Source: Hyperoodon ampullatus
Taxonomy: Eukaryota; Chordata; Mammalia; Artiodactyla; Ziphiidae
Direction: 5' to 3'
Length of the DNA stretch: 64,000 nucleotides
Assembly (NCBI GenBank): GCA_949752795.1
Contig: OX457061.1
Coordinates: 12,047,492-12,111,491 of the forward strand
The position numbers and the translations under genes are program-made. This document shows, piece after piece, positions 31,960 through 43,544 of the stretch; within the stretch, counting starts at the first letter, position 1, and each line of letters opens with the position of its first letter. Under the pieces are notes generated by a model that worked only from the letters and a program-made list of their open reading frames with translations, had not been told where the DNA came from and did not search any database.

Positions 31960-32665
31960 TATAATTTTGAGTACTTGTTATGTACTATGCTAGTTGCATT
32001 GGGGGATATAAAAATGAAACATAGACCCTGAACTTGAAGAGCTTACGGTCTATGAGGGGAGGTGATGGTATGATTTTGAGATAGCTATAAGATTTTTTTT
32101 AAAGTAAGTACTTAAACTGGTCCAGAAATTTAGAATAGCAAGGAATTATTTCTGCTAAGGGGAATAAGGGAGAGACTTCAGAGAGGATGTGGTATGTGGT
32201 ACCTGTGCTGAGTCACAGGAAAAAGTGGGATTAGATTATGAGATAATGTAGAAGAGAATTCCATACAGAGGGAACTGTGTAGGCAAAATAAGAATGCTCA
32301 ACATTTCTATGGAAAAGAACAAGTGGTTCACTTAATTAAAGATAAGGGAATATGAAGGGAATTGGTAGAGTGTAAGTTTGGAGTGGTATATTGGAGTCAC
32401 TGATAGAGGCCTTGAATGTAAGAATGAGGAATTCAGACTTTTTTCTGTCGACAGTGAGGCTTCAGTGAAAGGTTTTGATTGAGCAAGAGTGGAGGGATGG
32501 CATTAGAGCTACTTTTATGAATTTGACAACTTTATGTGAAAAGAGGCCAGAACACATACTGATTAAGATGCTATTGTAACAGTTTGAGGAAAAAAGTGAT
32601 AAAGGTAGTGCAAGTGGGTATAAAAAGGATGCCTTGGAACTGACGAAACTTGGTAACTGGTTGTG
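31960..32665 (-). mobile_element. L2 remnant, antisense
   Basis: 'GTACTTGTTATGTACTATGC', 'AACTTGAAGAGCTTACGGTC' and 'AGAGGGAACTGTGTAGGCAA', then decayed L2 text to about 32,665. Confidence 0.6.
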
Positions 32666-32669
32666 AGGA

Positions 32670-33615
32670 CTGAGCTCCAAGTCTACAAGGTTTCAGGCTT
32701 AGTTGATGGGCCGGCTGGGGTGTCCTGAAGAGAAGTCGAGAAGCCAGGAGAGGTGGGATCACGGACAGATTTAGTTTAGTTTTGGTATTGAGTTTGCAAG
32801 TGCGGTGGTGACACCAGGTGATTATTGTTCTGATAGAAAGAAAATCAGGAATCTTTTTATACAGGATATGCATCTGTGGCTTTATGCCTTCATTTTGATA
32901 CAACTAATGGCAGAAAGAGAAGTAAGATTCAATTCTGAATCTGTTATTGAGGTCTGAATCTAGATAATTGATTTGGGAAACTTCTGATAAGTCATCCAAA
33001 CTTTTCTTTTGATTTGTAAGTGGCTCCACTTGTTTCACTAAGTTTGTTAGATAAGCTGCTTTACGTGGTAAAGCACTTCAGCAGCTTGATACAACCTAAA
33101 TGTTATCCTTTGAGTGTCCCTTTACTGCTGATTCATTGGCTGTGGATATCTAAGGAGTGTCTGTCTTACCCCTTTGAAAACAACAGAATGAGAGTTCCGA
33201 ACTAGTTACCTCGATCACTTTGTTGAGATCACTTTGAGTTAAAAGGTTTGCATGATCATGCCATAGCCCTCTTTTTTCCCTTAGGACTTAGAGGTGTATT
33301 GGAAGAAGACAAGCCCTCTATGCTAATTAATGGCAGTTAAGGTGTTAGTTGCCAAAACATTTCTTTAACAGCCTACACTTAACAAAATACCAGAAGATAT
33401 CAGAGGATTTAGCTTCTATTCCAGGCAAATTCAAGAACAGAATAAAGTCCTTTTAGATTTATATCCTTTTCAAGAGCCTTGTAGCAGGAGGAGTTTTTAA
33501 CCCCAAGGTTATTTATAGGAAAAAAGAATTATTTGCAAAATACTGTTGATTAATGTATACAATTTTTATTTATAGGCTATCTAATGATGCATGATGTTTA
33601 TATTTCTATACTTAA
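32670..33615 (+). other. Intron-like unique DNA
   Basis: No clear repeat or exon. Short frames without recognisable domains. Confidence 0.4.
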
Positions 33616-33628
33616 TGATTTTTATTTT

Positions 33629-33978
33629 TATTTTTTAAATAAATTTATCTATTTTTGGCTGTGTTGGGTCTTCGTTGCTGCACGCAGGCTTTCTCTAGTT
33701 GCGGTGAGTGGGGGCTACTCTTCGTTGTGGTACGCAGGCTTCTCATTGCGGTGGCTTCTCTTTGTTGCGGAGCACGGGCTCTAGACACGTGGGCTTCAGT
33801 AGTTGTGGCACGTGGGCTCAGTAGTTGTGGCTCGAGGGCTCTAGAACGCAGGCTCAGTAGTTGTGGTGCACGGGCTTAGTTGCTCCACAGCATGTGGGAT
33901 CTTCCCGGACCAGGGCTCGAACTCGTGTCCCCTGCATTGGCAGGAGGATTCTTAACCACTGCGTCACCAGGGAAGTCC
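33629..33978 (-). mobile_element. CHR SINE, long form
   Basis: TSD CTTAATGATTTTTATTTT / CTTAATGCATTTTTAAAT. Ends GTCACCAGGGAAGTCC. Confidence 0.93.
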
Positions 33979-34374
33979 CCTTAATGCATTTTTAAATAGT
34001 TGAATAAAAAGACATCATTGAGTTTGTTAGTTGAAAACTTGCAGTTCACCAGCTTGGTTTAGAATGACCTTGAGCTTACCACGTTAGTCATCTCTGAATT
34101 CTCTTCCTTTGTGCTTAGATCATCATGTCAGTGAATATGGTTTTGGCAATATCCTTATGGATATTGTTCTTGTTTTCTAGTAAATAGGAGTCAACAGGAC
34201 CCAATTGCCCTGAAATGAGAAAGTTTTCCTATTTAGGATAACTTACATTTTTCAGTCCAATGGAGGTGTGGTGGCTTTTAGTTTGTATTATATATGTTGT
34301 AGTTAATTTTGCAGATGTAGCATATATTGTAATTTTTTTTTATCTAGGCAATTTTATTTCACATAATTTGTTTG

Positions 34375-34605
34375 CCAGGACTATAACGTGTAACATCGTA
34401 ATCTTGTGAGGAACCTGTGAGATTCTTTTTTCTTGCTTTGTTCTTTGACAGATGTAGAACTCAAGATACATCCAGAGTGTCTAAGGCACTTGTCCCAAAT
34501 CACACACCTCACTGGTGGCAGAGTTGGGATGAGAAGTGGATTTCTTGACCTCCAGGCTTGGGCTCCTTCCGCCATGTCAGGGTGCTGCATTAGAAATGTA
34601 GACCA
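34375..34605 (-). mobile_element. MIR SINE
   Basis: 'ATCTTGTGAGGAACCTGTGA', 'AGGCACTTGTCCCAAATCAC' and 'GGTGGCAGAGTTGGGATGAG' are antisense MIR. Confidence 0.75.
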
Positions 34606-34705
34606 GAAAACTTTGAATAAACTTAGTTTAACTTGTCACATTGCTGGCACCTAATGACGTTCAGTAGGAACAATTAGGGTATTTTTTTCCTTGTTACTTC
34701 TGAAA

Positions 34706-34845
34706 ATTAACATTTTTAGATTAATCATTTTAAAGTGAACAATTTGATGGCATTTAGTACATTCACAGTGTTGAGCAACCACCACCCTACCTAGTTCAAA
34801 ACATTTCCATCACTCCAAAGTGAAACTCCTGACCCATTAAGCAGT
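34706..34845 (-). mobile_element. L1 3' fragment, antisense
   Basis: 'AAGTGAACAATTTGATGGCA', 'TTCACAGTGTTGAGCAACCA' and 'AAACATTTCCATCACTCCAA' match antisense L1 3' text. Confidence 0.75.
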
Positions 34846-35074
34846 TTGAAAATTTTTTAAGTGATTAAAATAAAAATCTTTAAACAATTAAAATAAAAAT
34901 CTTTACTATGACCAGGTCAACAATAGCAGGTTTGTATTAGAGGTCACCCATCTCTGATTTGCCAAGTGAGAAGTAAAGAGAATCATCTTTAATGTTATTT
35001 AGTAGTAGATGTTATTATATTTACAAACAACAGCAGCATTACAAAGAAAGTGTCAGGCACATAATGATTAACAG

Positions 35075-35265
35075 TACTAATAGCAGACAAGCATTATGCA
35101 TATTATCTCTAATCTTCACACTACCCTTTCAGAAAGGTTTCTCTATTTCAGATAAGAAAACTAAGGCTTTGTTCAGTAACTCTGAAATCACTTAACTGTT
35201 AAGTTGTGGACTTGGGATTTGAATCCATGTCTATTTGGTTCCAAAAGTTTGCAGAAAGCAGCAAA
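35075..35265 (-). mobile_element. MIR SINE
   Basis: 'TCTCTAATCTTCACACTACC' and 'GGACTTGGGATTTGAATCCA' are antisense MIR. Confidence 0.65.
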
Positions 35266-35443
35266 TGGAAGGGATCATCTTCCCTGGTCCTAGGGGACCA
35301 AGACTGTTTTATCAGGACAGCATATAAGGGAAGGGGAGTTGAGTTTGCTGGTCTTGTTAGTGTCTGCAGTAATAACCACTTTCTCCTGACCAGTTGATAT
35401 CCATATTCCATTCCATAGGGGGAAAGCAAAATAGGAAATAACC

Positions 35444-35656
35444 GGGCTTCCCTGGTGGCACAGTGGTTGAGAGTCCGCCTGCCGATGCAGGGGACACGGG
35501 TTTGTGCCCCGGTCCAGGAAGATCCCACATGCTGCGGAGCGGCTGGGCCCGTGAGCCATGGCCGCTGAGCCTGCGCGTCCGGAGCCTGTGCTCCGCAACC
35601 GGAGAGGCCACAACAGTGAGAGGCCTGCGTACCGCAAAAAAAAAAAAAAAAAAAAA
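35444..35656 (+). mobile_element. CHR-2-like SINE, short form
   Basis: TSD AGGAAATAACC (35,433) / AGGAAAGAACC (35,657), with a tail of about 20 A. Confidence 0.95.
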
Positions 35657-36080
35657 AGGAAAGAACCTTTGGAACTCTTCAATGGACATTATTATAAACA
35701 ATTAGAAGAAATTGCATTGTAGCTAGCGAGATGTGTTCTTAGAAATTCTATATTTCTTTTTTTCTTTCCATTTATTTTTAGTGAATTGTTATTTGATTTT
35801 AAAATCATAAGTTGTTTTGCTTGAGTAATTAGCAATCAGTCATAACAGTATTGGAACTTGATTGACTTTCCATTTTAAGATACTTTAAAAAAGTGGTCAT
35901 TCACTTCCAAAGAAGAATAACTCAAATTGTGTGTGTTGAAGGATTTTGTAATTACACTTTTGCCCCTGTTGAAAAAAACCCTAATTGTATCTTTTTTAAA
36001 GTTTGAAAGAACTTTAGTAGGCCAATTTTCAGTTATTCCCCTGGAAGTGGCAAGTCACCTCATAAACCTTGTCACTTTTT

Positions 36081-36292
36081 TTTTTTTTTTTTTTTTTTTT
36101 GCGGTACGCGGGCCTCTCACTGTTGTGGCCTCTCCCGTTGCGGAGCACAGGCTCCGGACGCGCAGGCTCAGCGGCCATGGCTCACGGGCCCAGCCGCTCC
36201 GCGGCATGTGGGATCCTCCCGGACCGGGGCACGAACCCGTGTTCCCTGCATCGGCAGGCGGACTCTCAACCACTGCGCCACCAGGGAAGCCC
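36081..36292 (-). mobile_element. CHR-2-like SINE, short form
   Basis: Perfect 15-bp TSD ACCTTGTCACTTTTT at 36,066 and 36,293. The T run on its tail side is about 20 long. Confidence 0.96.
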
Positions 36293-36616
36293 ACCTTGTC
36301 ACTTTTTACTGTGTTTTGAATGACGTGACTTCTCCTGAGTAATAGGCCCTGGAGTAATTTGCTTCGATATGCTGGATTTCGGGTAAAAAGGATGTAAAAG
36401 ATAGCTTCCTGGCTACTTTGGACAAAGGAGATTTTTTTTTTAGGTTATGTGAGCATAAAAAGAACATAAGCTGTAGCAACAGCAGCCATCTCAGATGTAC
36501 TGAGTTTAAGTGTATTGATAGATGTCCAAAGAAGTATAGATTTTTGACAGTGACCTTGTGACTTTTGCTAATATCTAAACAGTAGGTACTTACATAAATG
36601 GATTTCAAGCTTTGAA

Positions 36617-36625
<9 letters not shown>

Positions 36626-36660
<35 letters not shown>

Positions 36661-36850
36661 GTTATGTGGGCCTCTCACTGTTGTGGCCTCTCCCGTTGCG
36701 GAGCACAGGCTCCGGACGCACAGGCCCAGCGGCCATGGCTCACGGGCCCAGCCGCTCCGCGGCACGTGGGATCTTCCCAGACCGGGGCACGAACCCGTGT
36801 CCCCTGCATCGGCAGGCGGACTCTCAACCACTGCGCCACCAGGGAAGCCC
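36626..36850 (-). mobile_element. CHR-2-like SINE, GTTATGTGGG subtype, very long tail
   Basis: Uninterrupted run of about 38 T at 36,621-36,658, the longest in the window, and TSD TGAAAAACTTTTT. The body carries GCGTTATGTGGG and CGCACAGGCCCAGC, shared only with the copy at 59,337. The tail and low divergence suggest a recent insertion. Confidence 0.96.
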
Positions 36851-36954
36851 TGAAAAACTTTTTATTTAAACTTTTTAAAATGCCCTTTTAACTTGGCTCA
36901 AATATTACACATCATTTTTCTCCTTTGACCAAGGGATGAGTTTTTTTCTCTTTG

Positions 36955-37160
36955 GAACCAGCAAAAACATGTCATAAAGAGTACAGACTTTGGGATTGGT
37001 CAGATTTCAAATCCTTTCTCTGCCACTTACTAGCTGTAAGACCTTCTCTCACCTTTTAAAATGAATATAATCCCTCACAACTCTGCAGAGTAGGATTAGA
37101 GGGTGATGTCTCTAAAGGGCTCAGCACAGTGTCTGGCACACATTAAACTGTGTTCAAATT
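36955..37160 (+). mobile_element. MIR SINE
   Basis: 'GAGTACAGACTTTGGGATTG', 'TGCCACTTACTAGCTGTAAG' and 'GCTCAGCACAGTGTCTGGCA' follow MIR order. Confidence 0.85.
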
Positions 37161-37769
37161 GTAGTTTTTGTAGAAAGAAGTCTAAGTTTTGCTAGCCTAG
37201 ACAAATATCAATGCAATGCAAATACAGTAAAACCTCGTAATGTATACTGTTCTGCAGTCAATACATTTCTTGTTTTTTTTTTTTTTTATGTTGAAGTGCT
37301 ATGTGTCAGTTTTCACAGCTTCCTGCAGCTTGCCCTCCTTTTCTCAGAAATGCTTGGCCAATATCTCCATTGATTATTGTGTGATTTACCTCACAGAAGA
37401 GATGGTGCTCCCTATACAAGCTAACGATGAGGCATTTGCTCCTCATAGCAATCCTTCGCTGAGGTGTTCGTGTGTTGCATGCTAACAGGTTCTTACCACC
37501 GGCTGAATGCCCAAGCTTATGTCAGAGAAGGAAGCTCTGGTTGCTTGGAATGAAAGAGGTACACAGTGCCTGCTTAGTGTTTATAGTATATTTTATGATG
37601 ATTGTTAGTATTAAAGCATGAAAATCTATATCCTAGTCTATTAATGTTACTCATTACTTCCCCATTACTTGTTTCGCCTCTCTTGTTCTGTTCAGAAAAG
37701 CGTACAAAAGGCCTTTTACTCTAAACTGTAGGCTTGAGGTTGTGATGAATTATAATCTAAGAATATTAG

Positions 37770-38125
37770 TTATGGAGGGGACTTTGGAGATCAGCTCGAC
37801 TTACTCTTTTATCTTGTAGATGAGAAAACTGGCTGAGAGAAGTTGTGACTTGCTCAAGGACGCAGAGAGGCGACAGGTCTGATTTCCAGTCTAGTGTTAT
37901 GAGCTAACCTGGTAGAGTGGGGAGAACACTGGACTTTGAGTCGCACAGTCCTGATTTTGAGTCCCGGTTCCACCATTTATTAACAGTATGACCTTTGTCA
38001 AGTACGTCTGAGTCTCTTTCCTGCCCTGTTATACTTTGTTTGCAGGGTTGTGAGGATTATGAAGTAATGTAAGTAAAGCACAGTGCCCGGCATAGGCTAT
38101 GGACTCAAGAAGTACTGTATGCTAT
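37770..38125. mobile_element. Two MIR SINEs in opposite orientation
   Basis: Antisense piece at about 37,770-37,905 ('AGATGAGAAAACTGGCTGAG', 'GACTTGCTCAAGGACGCAGA'). Sense piece at about 37,915-38,125 ('ACACTGGACTTTGAGTCGCA', 'AGCACAGTGCCCGGCATAGG'). Confidence 0.8.
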
Positions 38126-38634
38126 GTTGTACTGATTTTCTTGATTACTTAAAACAGGTCATATGGCTAAGTGATTATTCTTTATGAAATGGGAATCAGT
38201 GAGAATGGTTGATGTTTTTGCCAAATCCTTTCACTGAAAATCTAAGTAGTAGTTCATTGTAAGAGGACTGCTTACTGCAAAATGAGAGCAAAATTCATTT
38301 TGCGCTCAAGAGCTGCTCCGAGTCGTACAGTGTTGATGTGGTTCCTTCCTGGGAAATGTCTTCATTTCCCAGGGAAAATGGGCATAGTATAGGGAACACC
38401 AAAATCAACCTACATGTAGTTAGGCTAGAAGTTCTCAAACTTACTAAACTTAAGATTCCTTTACACACTTAAAAATTATTGAGGACCCCAAAGATCTCTT
38501 GTTTATGTGAGTTACATCTGTTGAAGTTTATATTATTAGAAATTATATCAGCTAAAAATGTATATATTTATTAATTCATTTAAAAGTAATAACAAATGTT
38601 AAATTATATATGGGTAAATATATTTTTTAAGATT

Positions 38635-39148
38635 TTAGGTTTTAAATTTTTGTTTCAAATTACAAAAGTAATACATGCAAATTAAAGTAATATAGAATCA
38701 AAATAAAAAATGAAATTATTTAATTCTTGTCATATATAGACTTCAACCCCTGTGGTCAAGAGTTTAGCATGTATTCTTCCAGAACTATTACTGTGCAGTT
38801 ATAAATTCTCTCTCTCATACTACAAATGTTGATTGGTGACTTTGTTTAAAATAAAAATTGTGTATATTTAAGGTGCACAACATGATGTTTTGATAAACAT
38901 ATACCTATTGAAATGATTATTGTAGTCGAGCTAATTACCATATCCATCTTTGGTATAGCTACCTTTTTTTTCTTTTGGTGGTGCGGCCACCTGAAATCTA
39001 CTGTCTTAGCAGATTTCCAGTATCCAGTACAGTATTATCAGCTATAGCCATCAGGCTTGACATTAGATTACTAGGTTTATTCATCCTACATAACTACAAC
39101 TTTGTACCCTTTGACCAACATCTACCCATTTCCCCCACTTCCTGCAAA
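38635..39148 (-). mobile_element. L1 3' remnant inside the hAT element, antisense
   Basis: 'TTAAGGTGCACAACATGATG', 'TTTTGATAAACATATACC', 'GAGCTAATTACCATATCCAT' and 'CCTTTGACCAACATCTACCC' are antisense L1MA/B 3' text. The left part (38,640-38,800) is a less certain LINE piece. Confidence 0.8.
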
Positions 39149-39428
39149 TGATATATTTTTAATGAAAAACAACTCTTTCCCAAAACACAAAATAATTCAG
39201 CAAGAAGAGTGGCATTGTTTTTACATTTTTGCAAATCTCATTAATGTATAGCTTAATAGAAGACAGCTGGGTTCTAATAGCTGCTTCTGCATTTAGTCTG
39301 TTGTGGTATGTTGTTCTGGTTGAATTTGGCTTCACACAGATTTGAATTTGAAACAAGGGAGGTGTATTTTAATAGCCTTTTCTGATAATTGTGGATATTC
39401 TTCTTTAATACTATACCAGTTCCTCTTC

Positions 39429-39674
39429 GGACTTCCGTAGTGGCGCAGTGGTTAAGAATCCACCTGCCAATGCAGGGGACATGGGTTCAAGCCCTGGTCC
39501 GGAAGATCCCACATGCCTTGGAGCAACTAAGGCCATGAGACACAACTACTGAAGCCCACACGCCTAGAGCCCGTGCTCCGCAACAAGAGAAGCCCATGCA
39601 CCGCAACGAAGACCCAACTCAGCCAAAAATAAATAAAATAAATAAATAAATTTATTAAAAAAAAAAAAAAAAAA
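39429..39674 (+). mobile_element. CHR SINE, mid-length
   Basis: Head GGACTTCCGTAGTGGCGCAG, shortened body lacking one 'CACAACTACTGA' unit, tail AATAAATAAA then about 17 A. Inserted in the hAT element. Confidence 0.92.
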
Positions 39675-39766
39675 CCAAAACTTGACAAATGGTAGTTTCT
39701 TAACGGAATTTGAAACCAGATCAGTGAGCTTTTCATATTTTGTCACATTAAAATATATTGATCTGT

Positions 39767-39978
39767 TAAAAAAAGTTATTTATTTATATTTCTGCTGCGT
39801 CTGGTCTTAGTTGCAGCATGCAGGCTCTTAATTGCAGTGCACGGCTTCTCTCTAGTTGTGTCGCGCGGGCTTATTTGCCCTGCAGCATGTGGGATCTTAG
39901 TTCCCCGACCAGGGGTCGAACCTGCATCCCCTGCATTGCAAGATGGATTCTTAACCACTGGATCACCAGGGAAGTACC
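39767..39978 (-). mobile_element. CHR SINE, older form
   Basis: Antisense copy ending GGATCACCAGGGAAGTACC. GATCTGTTAAA / GATCTGCTGCA flank it. Second SINE in the hAT element. Confidence 0.88.
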
Positions 39979-40289
39979 CGATCTGCTGCATTTTGAATGG
40001 ATCTTTATCCATACATAGTTTTGTAACATTGTTACATTGGTCATTTGGAAAATGTTGGTGGTTCGCTGAATTATGTTGAGCTTCCAAATGTGATGCATTT
40101 CATTTTGTTATATCTCTGTACATTATGTAGCCTCTGGAAAACTCTACATTTGTGAGAGAATGAGAGTTTAAAAGGCATGTAATGCCTTAGTACTACTGTG
40201 AAAATACTTTTGGTCTTGTAGACCCCTGAAAGGGTCTTTAAGACCTCCAGCGGTCCCTGGATCACAGTTAGAGAACTGTAAAGTTAGAC

Positions 40290-40658
40290 AAATTGGTAAA
40301 TTAAAGATAGTGACTAGATTTGCAGACTGCTGCTTAATAATGGGTAATGTGGAAATTAAGATGGAATGGATTGTTGTATAAGTCTCAGAAACTATCTTTT
40401 TCCTTGAAATAAGAAGTGGCCTAATTTTGAAATGCAGTGAATTGGTCATTGAATATTTAAGTGCTTTTTATAGATAAGACTTTGTGTTAAGGTACTACTA
40501 AAGTGTGCAGTATGAAAATGGATTCCTTCTCTTCAGTAGTTTATAGTCTAACTAGAGAGGTTAGACATACAATTTCATGACAAGATAACTAATGCAGAGT
40601 TTTCTGTAACAAGTGTGACATACAGTGTTGGGTAGAATGAGTTTTAAAGAGGTGAGGG
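40290..40658 (+). other. Intron-like DNA, unassigned
   Basis: Weak L2-like antisense hints ('GAATATTTAAGTGCTTTTTA', 'CTTCAGTAGTTTATAGTCTA') at 40,440-40,600, nothing firm elsewhere. Confidence 0.4.
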
Positions 40659-40659
40659 A

Positions 40660-40866
40660 GGGACTTCCCTGACAGTCCAGTGGTTAAGACTTTGCCTTCC
40701 AATGCAGGGGGTTGCAGGTTCCATCCCTGGTTGGGGAGCTGGGATCCCACATGACTCACGGCCAAAAAACCAAGACACAAAAAACAGAAGCAATATTATA
40801 ATATTGCTACAAATTTAATAAAGACTTAAAAAATGGTCCACATCAAAAAGAAAAGAAATCTAAAAA
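40660..40866 (+). mobile_element. CHR-1/Bov-tA-like SINE with complex tail
   Basis: Head GGGACTTCCCTGACAGTCCAG. The tail carries the family-specific words 'AATTTAATAAAGACTT' and 'AAATGGTCCACATCAAAAAG' rather than simple A. TSD AAAGAGGTGAGGGA / AAAATAGGTGAGGGA. Confidence 0.92.
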
Positions 40867-41614
40867 TAGGTGAGGGAAAGAGGAGGCCATTGTCTTTATG
40901 GGGGAAAAGTGTAGTGCTTATTCAGATAGTCAAAATGTCAGGCTAGACTGGAGAATTCATATAGAATAATTAATCTAGGCTTGCAAAATTAGATTGCAGT
41001 TTATATTTTTATTCTCACATTGTTGCCCTATTTTGTTAGGATTGTATGTTTTCCAGTATTTTTATAGCTTCTTATTTGTCTTTTTAAAAAATAACTAATT
41101 CACTGTGATGTGGGTAGGACTAGTTATCTATCAAACATCTATTGAAAAGTTATAACTATTTGATAAATAAGAAAACAAGATGAAGTAAAATGTGCCAAGA
41201 ACACTAGATATGAGTAATATGTTATTGACACATATTAGAATGTATATATATTTTATATATTCTCAGAATAGAATGAAAAATATTCAGATCCCTTTCTTTG
41301 GGGCAAAAGTATGTATGTATGGGTATACACAGTAAATATCTCCACTCAAGACTTTCCAGGAATATTTTAATGTTGCCTAAAGTACCTTGTGTACACCTTG
41401 TGCTTGGTTCTTCCCTTATTAGGTGTTAACAAAGATTTTAAAAAAATTTATAAAATGCCTAGCATGAGAAGGCACTCATATGGCAGCTATTATTATTATT
41501 GTTGTTGTTATTATAGCTTTTTCAATTCAGAGTTATCTCTAATGTACCCCTTAGATAAGACATCAGACTTCTCAATAGTGTGAGTGTTCTGACTAGTCCC
41601 TTTGAATATAGTAA

Positions 41615-41850
41615 TTCAGCTATGTTGGCCTCCATTTATGGAGTGCTCATCACTTTTTCAGGCACTGTGCTAAGCACTTTACATGTGTTGCTTCTTTAGG
41701 TCTTTATAACAGTTTCACTGTGAGGTGAGTAGTGGTGTTTCCGTTTTATAAATGAAAAAAGTGAGGCCTGGAATGGTTAATTGAGCAAGGTACTTACTAG
41801 CTAAGAAGTTGTGTAGCTGGGATTTGAACCCTCGTCTGTCTCCAAAGTGA
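41615..41850 (-). mobile_element. MIR SINE
   Basis: 'GGCACTGTGCTAAGCACTTT', 'CCGTTTTATAAATGAAAAAA' and 'GTAGCTGGGATTTGAACCC' are near-complete antisense MIR text. Confidence 0.9.
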
Positions 41851-41859
41851 ATTTTACAT

Positions 41860-43300
41860 TTCTATTTGGGCAGTAACTTTTAAGGAAATATTTTGGGATT
41901 GTAGTGGGAATTTTGCTATTTTTCAATGGACAACTATTTTAAGGGGGAGGATGGTAGTTGGATGATGGTTATTCTCCACCTTTAAAGGTATTGATTGGTA
42001 TTTGGATTCCAAACTTAAAAAATTATTTTTACTTAGTTGCGTGATGAAATTATGGTAAAATGGTAATGAATTGAAATTTTTCAAGGTTACGTTTTGCTGT
42101 GTCGGTGAACAGTTTGTGGATTTTTACAGCTTGTTTTAGGCCAAGAATTAACTTACCTTTACTGTCTAATAATTACTCTTTGATTGAATAATATGGTTAT
42201 AGTCACACTTGAAAGAGTATTGTGGCTTACAAAGCTGGTTTGAGGGAAAAAAATTCATTTGTACTGGCAGTCAGCCAGTATTTTATAAGCTACAATTTTC
42301 TTTTGAATAGCTGGTGGTTTGTAGCTCCATAATTTGTGGTTCTTCTGAACTTGTAAAAAGATTACACATATTTAAAAATGACCTTATCACTTTAATGTTT
42401 TAAGCAGCATACAGCTGTCGAATTCTGTTATGGTATAGGGTTCTTGTGTTTTTACTTAATTTACCTGGGCTGAGAATCTGTTTTAAATTAATAATTTATA
42501 CAGTGGAATTCCCTGCCCCGCCCCCCCCACCCCAAACCTCCAAACAAACCTAAAACCAAAAGCTATTTGGGTAAATGTAACAGGCAGTTAAAGGCAAAGG
42601 AAATGTGAATCTCTCTACATCAGTCTGCCAAACCCTTGCAGTATCCATGCTATTCCATTTCCTAGACACTGCTACTCGGATGTGTTAAATTATGTGGTAT
42701 GTGGGTTTGTTTGGGTGTGTTTAGTGTTCCTGCATGACATTTAGCTTTAAATCTTTTTTTTTTTTGTGATGCTGCCACTGCTGCTTTTTCACATGCAGGT
42801 GGAAAAGAGCACTTCATTTGAAGTGCTTCGTGTTCTGTGCCTTGTTCTCATGGTTTGTGTGTAGGTAGTTAAATTTGTGAAAGTCATGAGATTGTTTCAA
42901 ATCCCTCCTATTGATTTTAGGTTAAATCTTAAATGGAATATGGTAACCTTTTTTGCTTGAAAGATTTTGGAAAGCCAGATTAATAGTTCCATTTTTACAT
43001 CTGTAGAAGTTTCACAGATGAAAGTGAACCTAGAATTCAACTTCTGACTCAAACTCCATTACCAAGGAAGGACGTTATTTAAAAATATACCATAATGAAC
43101 TGTTGTCTTTCTAGGGCTAATTCTTTGAGTCTTCTGTTTTTGGAAGGTGGGTGAGATTTGGGTTAAAGTTTCCATTTATCAGTGGAATGATTTTTGTAGC
43201 TAAGATTTTAGCAAATTGTTAATGGCCAGATCCTTAACACTTGTTAATAATCTTGGCATGCTAATAAGGGTTGCTTTTGAAAAGACCCTCTTACTCTGGC
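41860..43300 (+). other. Unique intronic block
   Basis: About 1.4 kb with no recognised transposon, the longest clean block in the right half. It contains a C-rich run at 42,522-42,533 and the hairpin pair at 42,784-42,827. A candidate for conserved non-coding sequence; no exon is proven. Confidence 0.5.
42784..42827 (+). other. Two adjacent short inverted repeats
   Basis: First: CTTTTTCAC, a 6-nt loop ATGCAG, then GTGGAAAAG (one T-G wobble). Directly after it, the second: AGCACTTCA, a 2-nt loop, then TGAAGTGCT (perfect). A T-rich tract ends just before and CACATGCAG|G resembles a splice acceptor. Function unknown. Confidence 0.5.
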
Positions 43301-43302
43301 AG

Positions 43303-43482
43303 ATACTGATGCTCAATCTTAACTGCACATTGGAATTATCTGAGAGCTTAAAAAAATGCAGATGCCTGGGTTTCACCTTGAGGGAGTCTAATTGAGTTGG
43401 TCTAGGACACTGCCTAAGCATCAGAACTTTTAGAGGTGATTCTTATGTGCACCTGAGGCTGAGACCCACTGCTCTGGGAAAT
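43303..43482 (+). mobile_element. MER5A DNA transposon
   Basis: 'TGCTCAATCTTAACTGCACA', 'ATTATCTGAGAGCTTAAAAA' and 'TGAGGCTGAGACCCACTGCT' match MER5A. Confidence 0.85.
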
Positions 43483-43544
43483 TTGTCAGCCCACCCAAGG
43501 GGAAATACTTGATTTTGGAGAGTATATCTTTATCTTTGGAGCAT

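Larger units (their letters stand above)
38425..40285 (+). mobile_element. hAT-type DNA transposon (Charlie/MER1-like) broken by three insertions
   Basis: Left end 'AAGTTCTCAAACTTACTAAA' then 'TTATTGAGGACCCCAAAGAT'. It continues at 39,150 ('GCAAGAAGAGTGGCATTGTT', 'GAAGACAGCTGGGTTCTAAT'), 39,675 ('GACAAATGGTAGTTTCTTAA') and 39,979 ('TTGGTCATTTGGAAAATGTT'). The right end is 'CAGTTAGAGAACTG', complementary to the left TTCTCAA-type end. About 0.9 kb of element remains. The family name is from memory; no transposase frame is seen, so it is a non-autonomous or decayed copy. Confidence 0.75.

Noticed and set aside
34375..34605. Possible coding exon (73-codon frame with Cys/His)
   Set aside because: The sequence follows MIR SINE text in antisense, so the frame is incidental.
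42808..42827. Second hairpin as a microRNA precursor
   Set aside because: Nine paired bases with a two-base loop are far too short for a Drosha/Dicer substrate. It is kept only as a structural curiosity.
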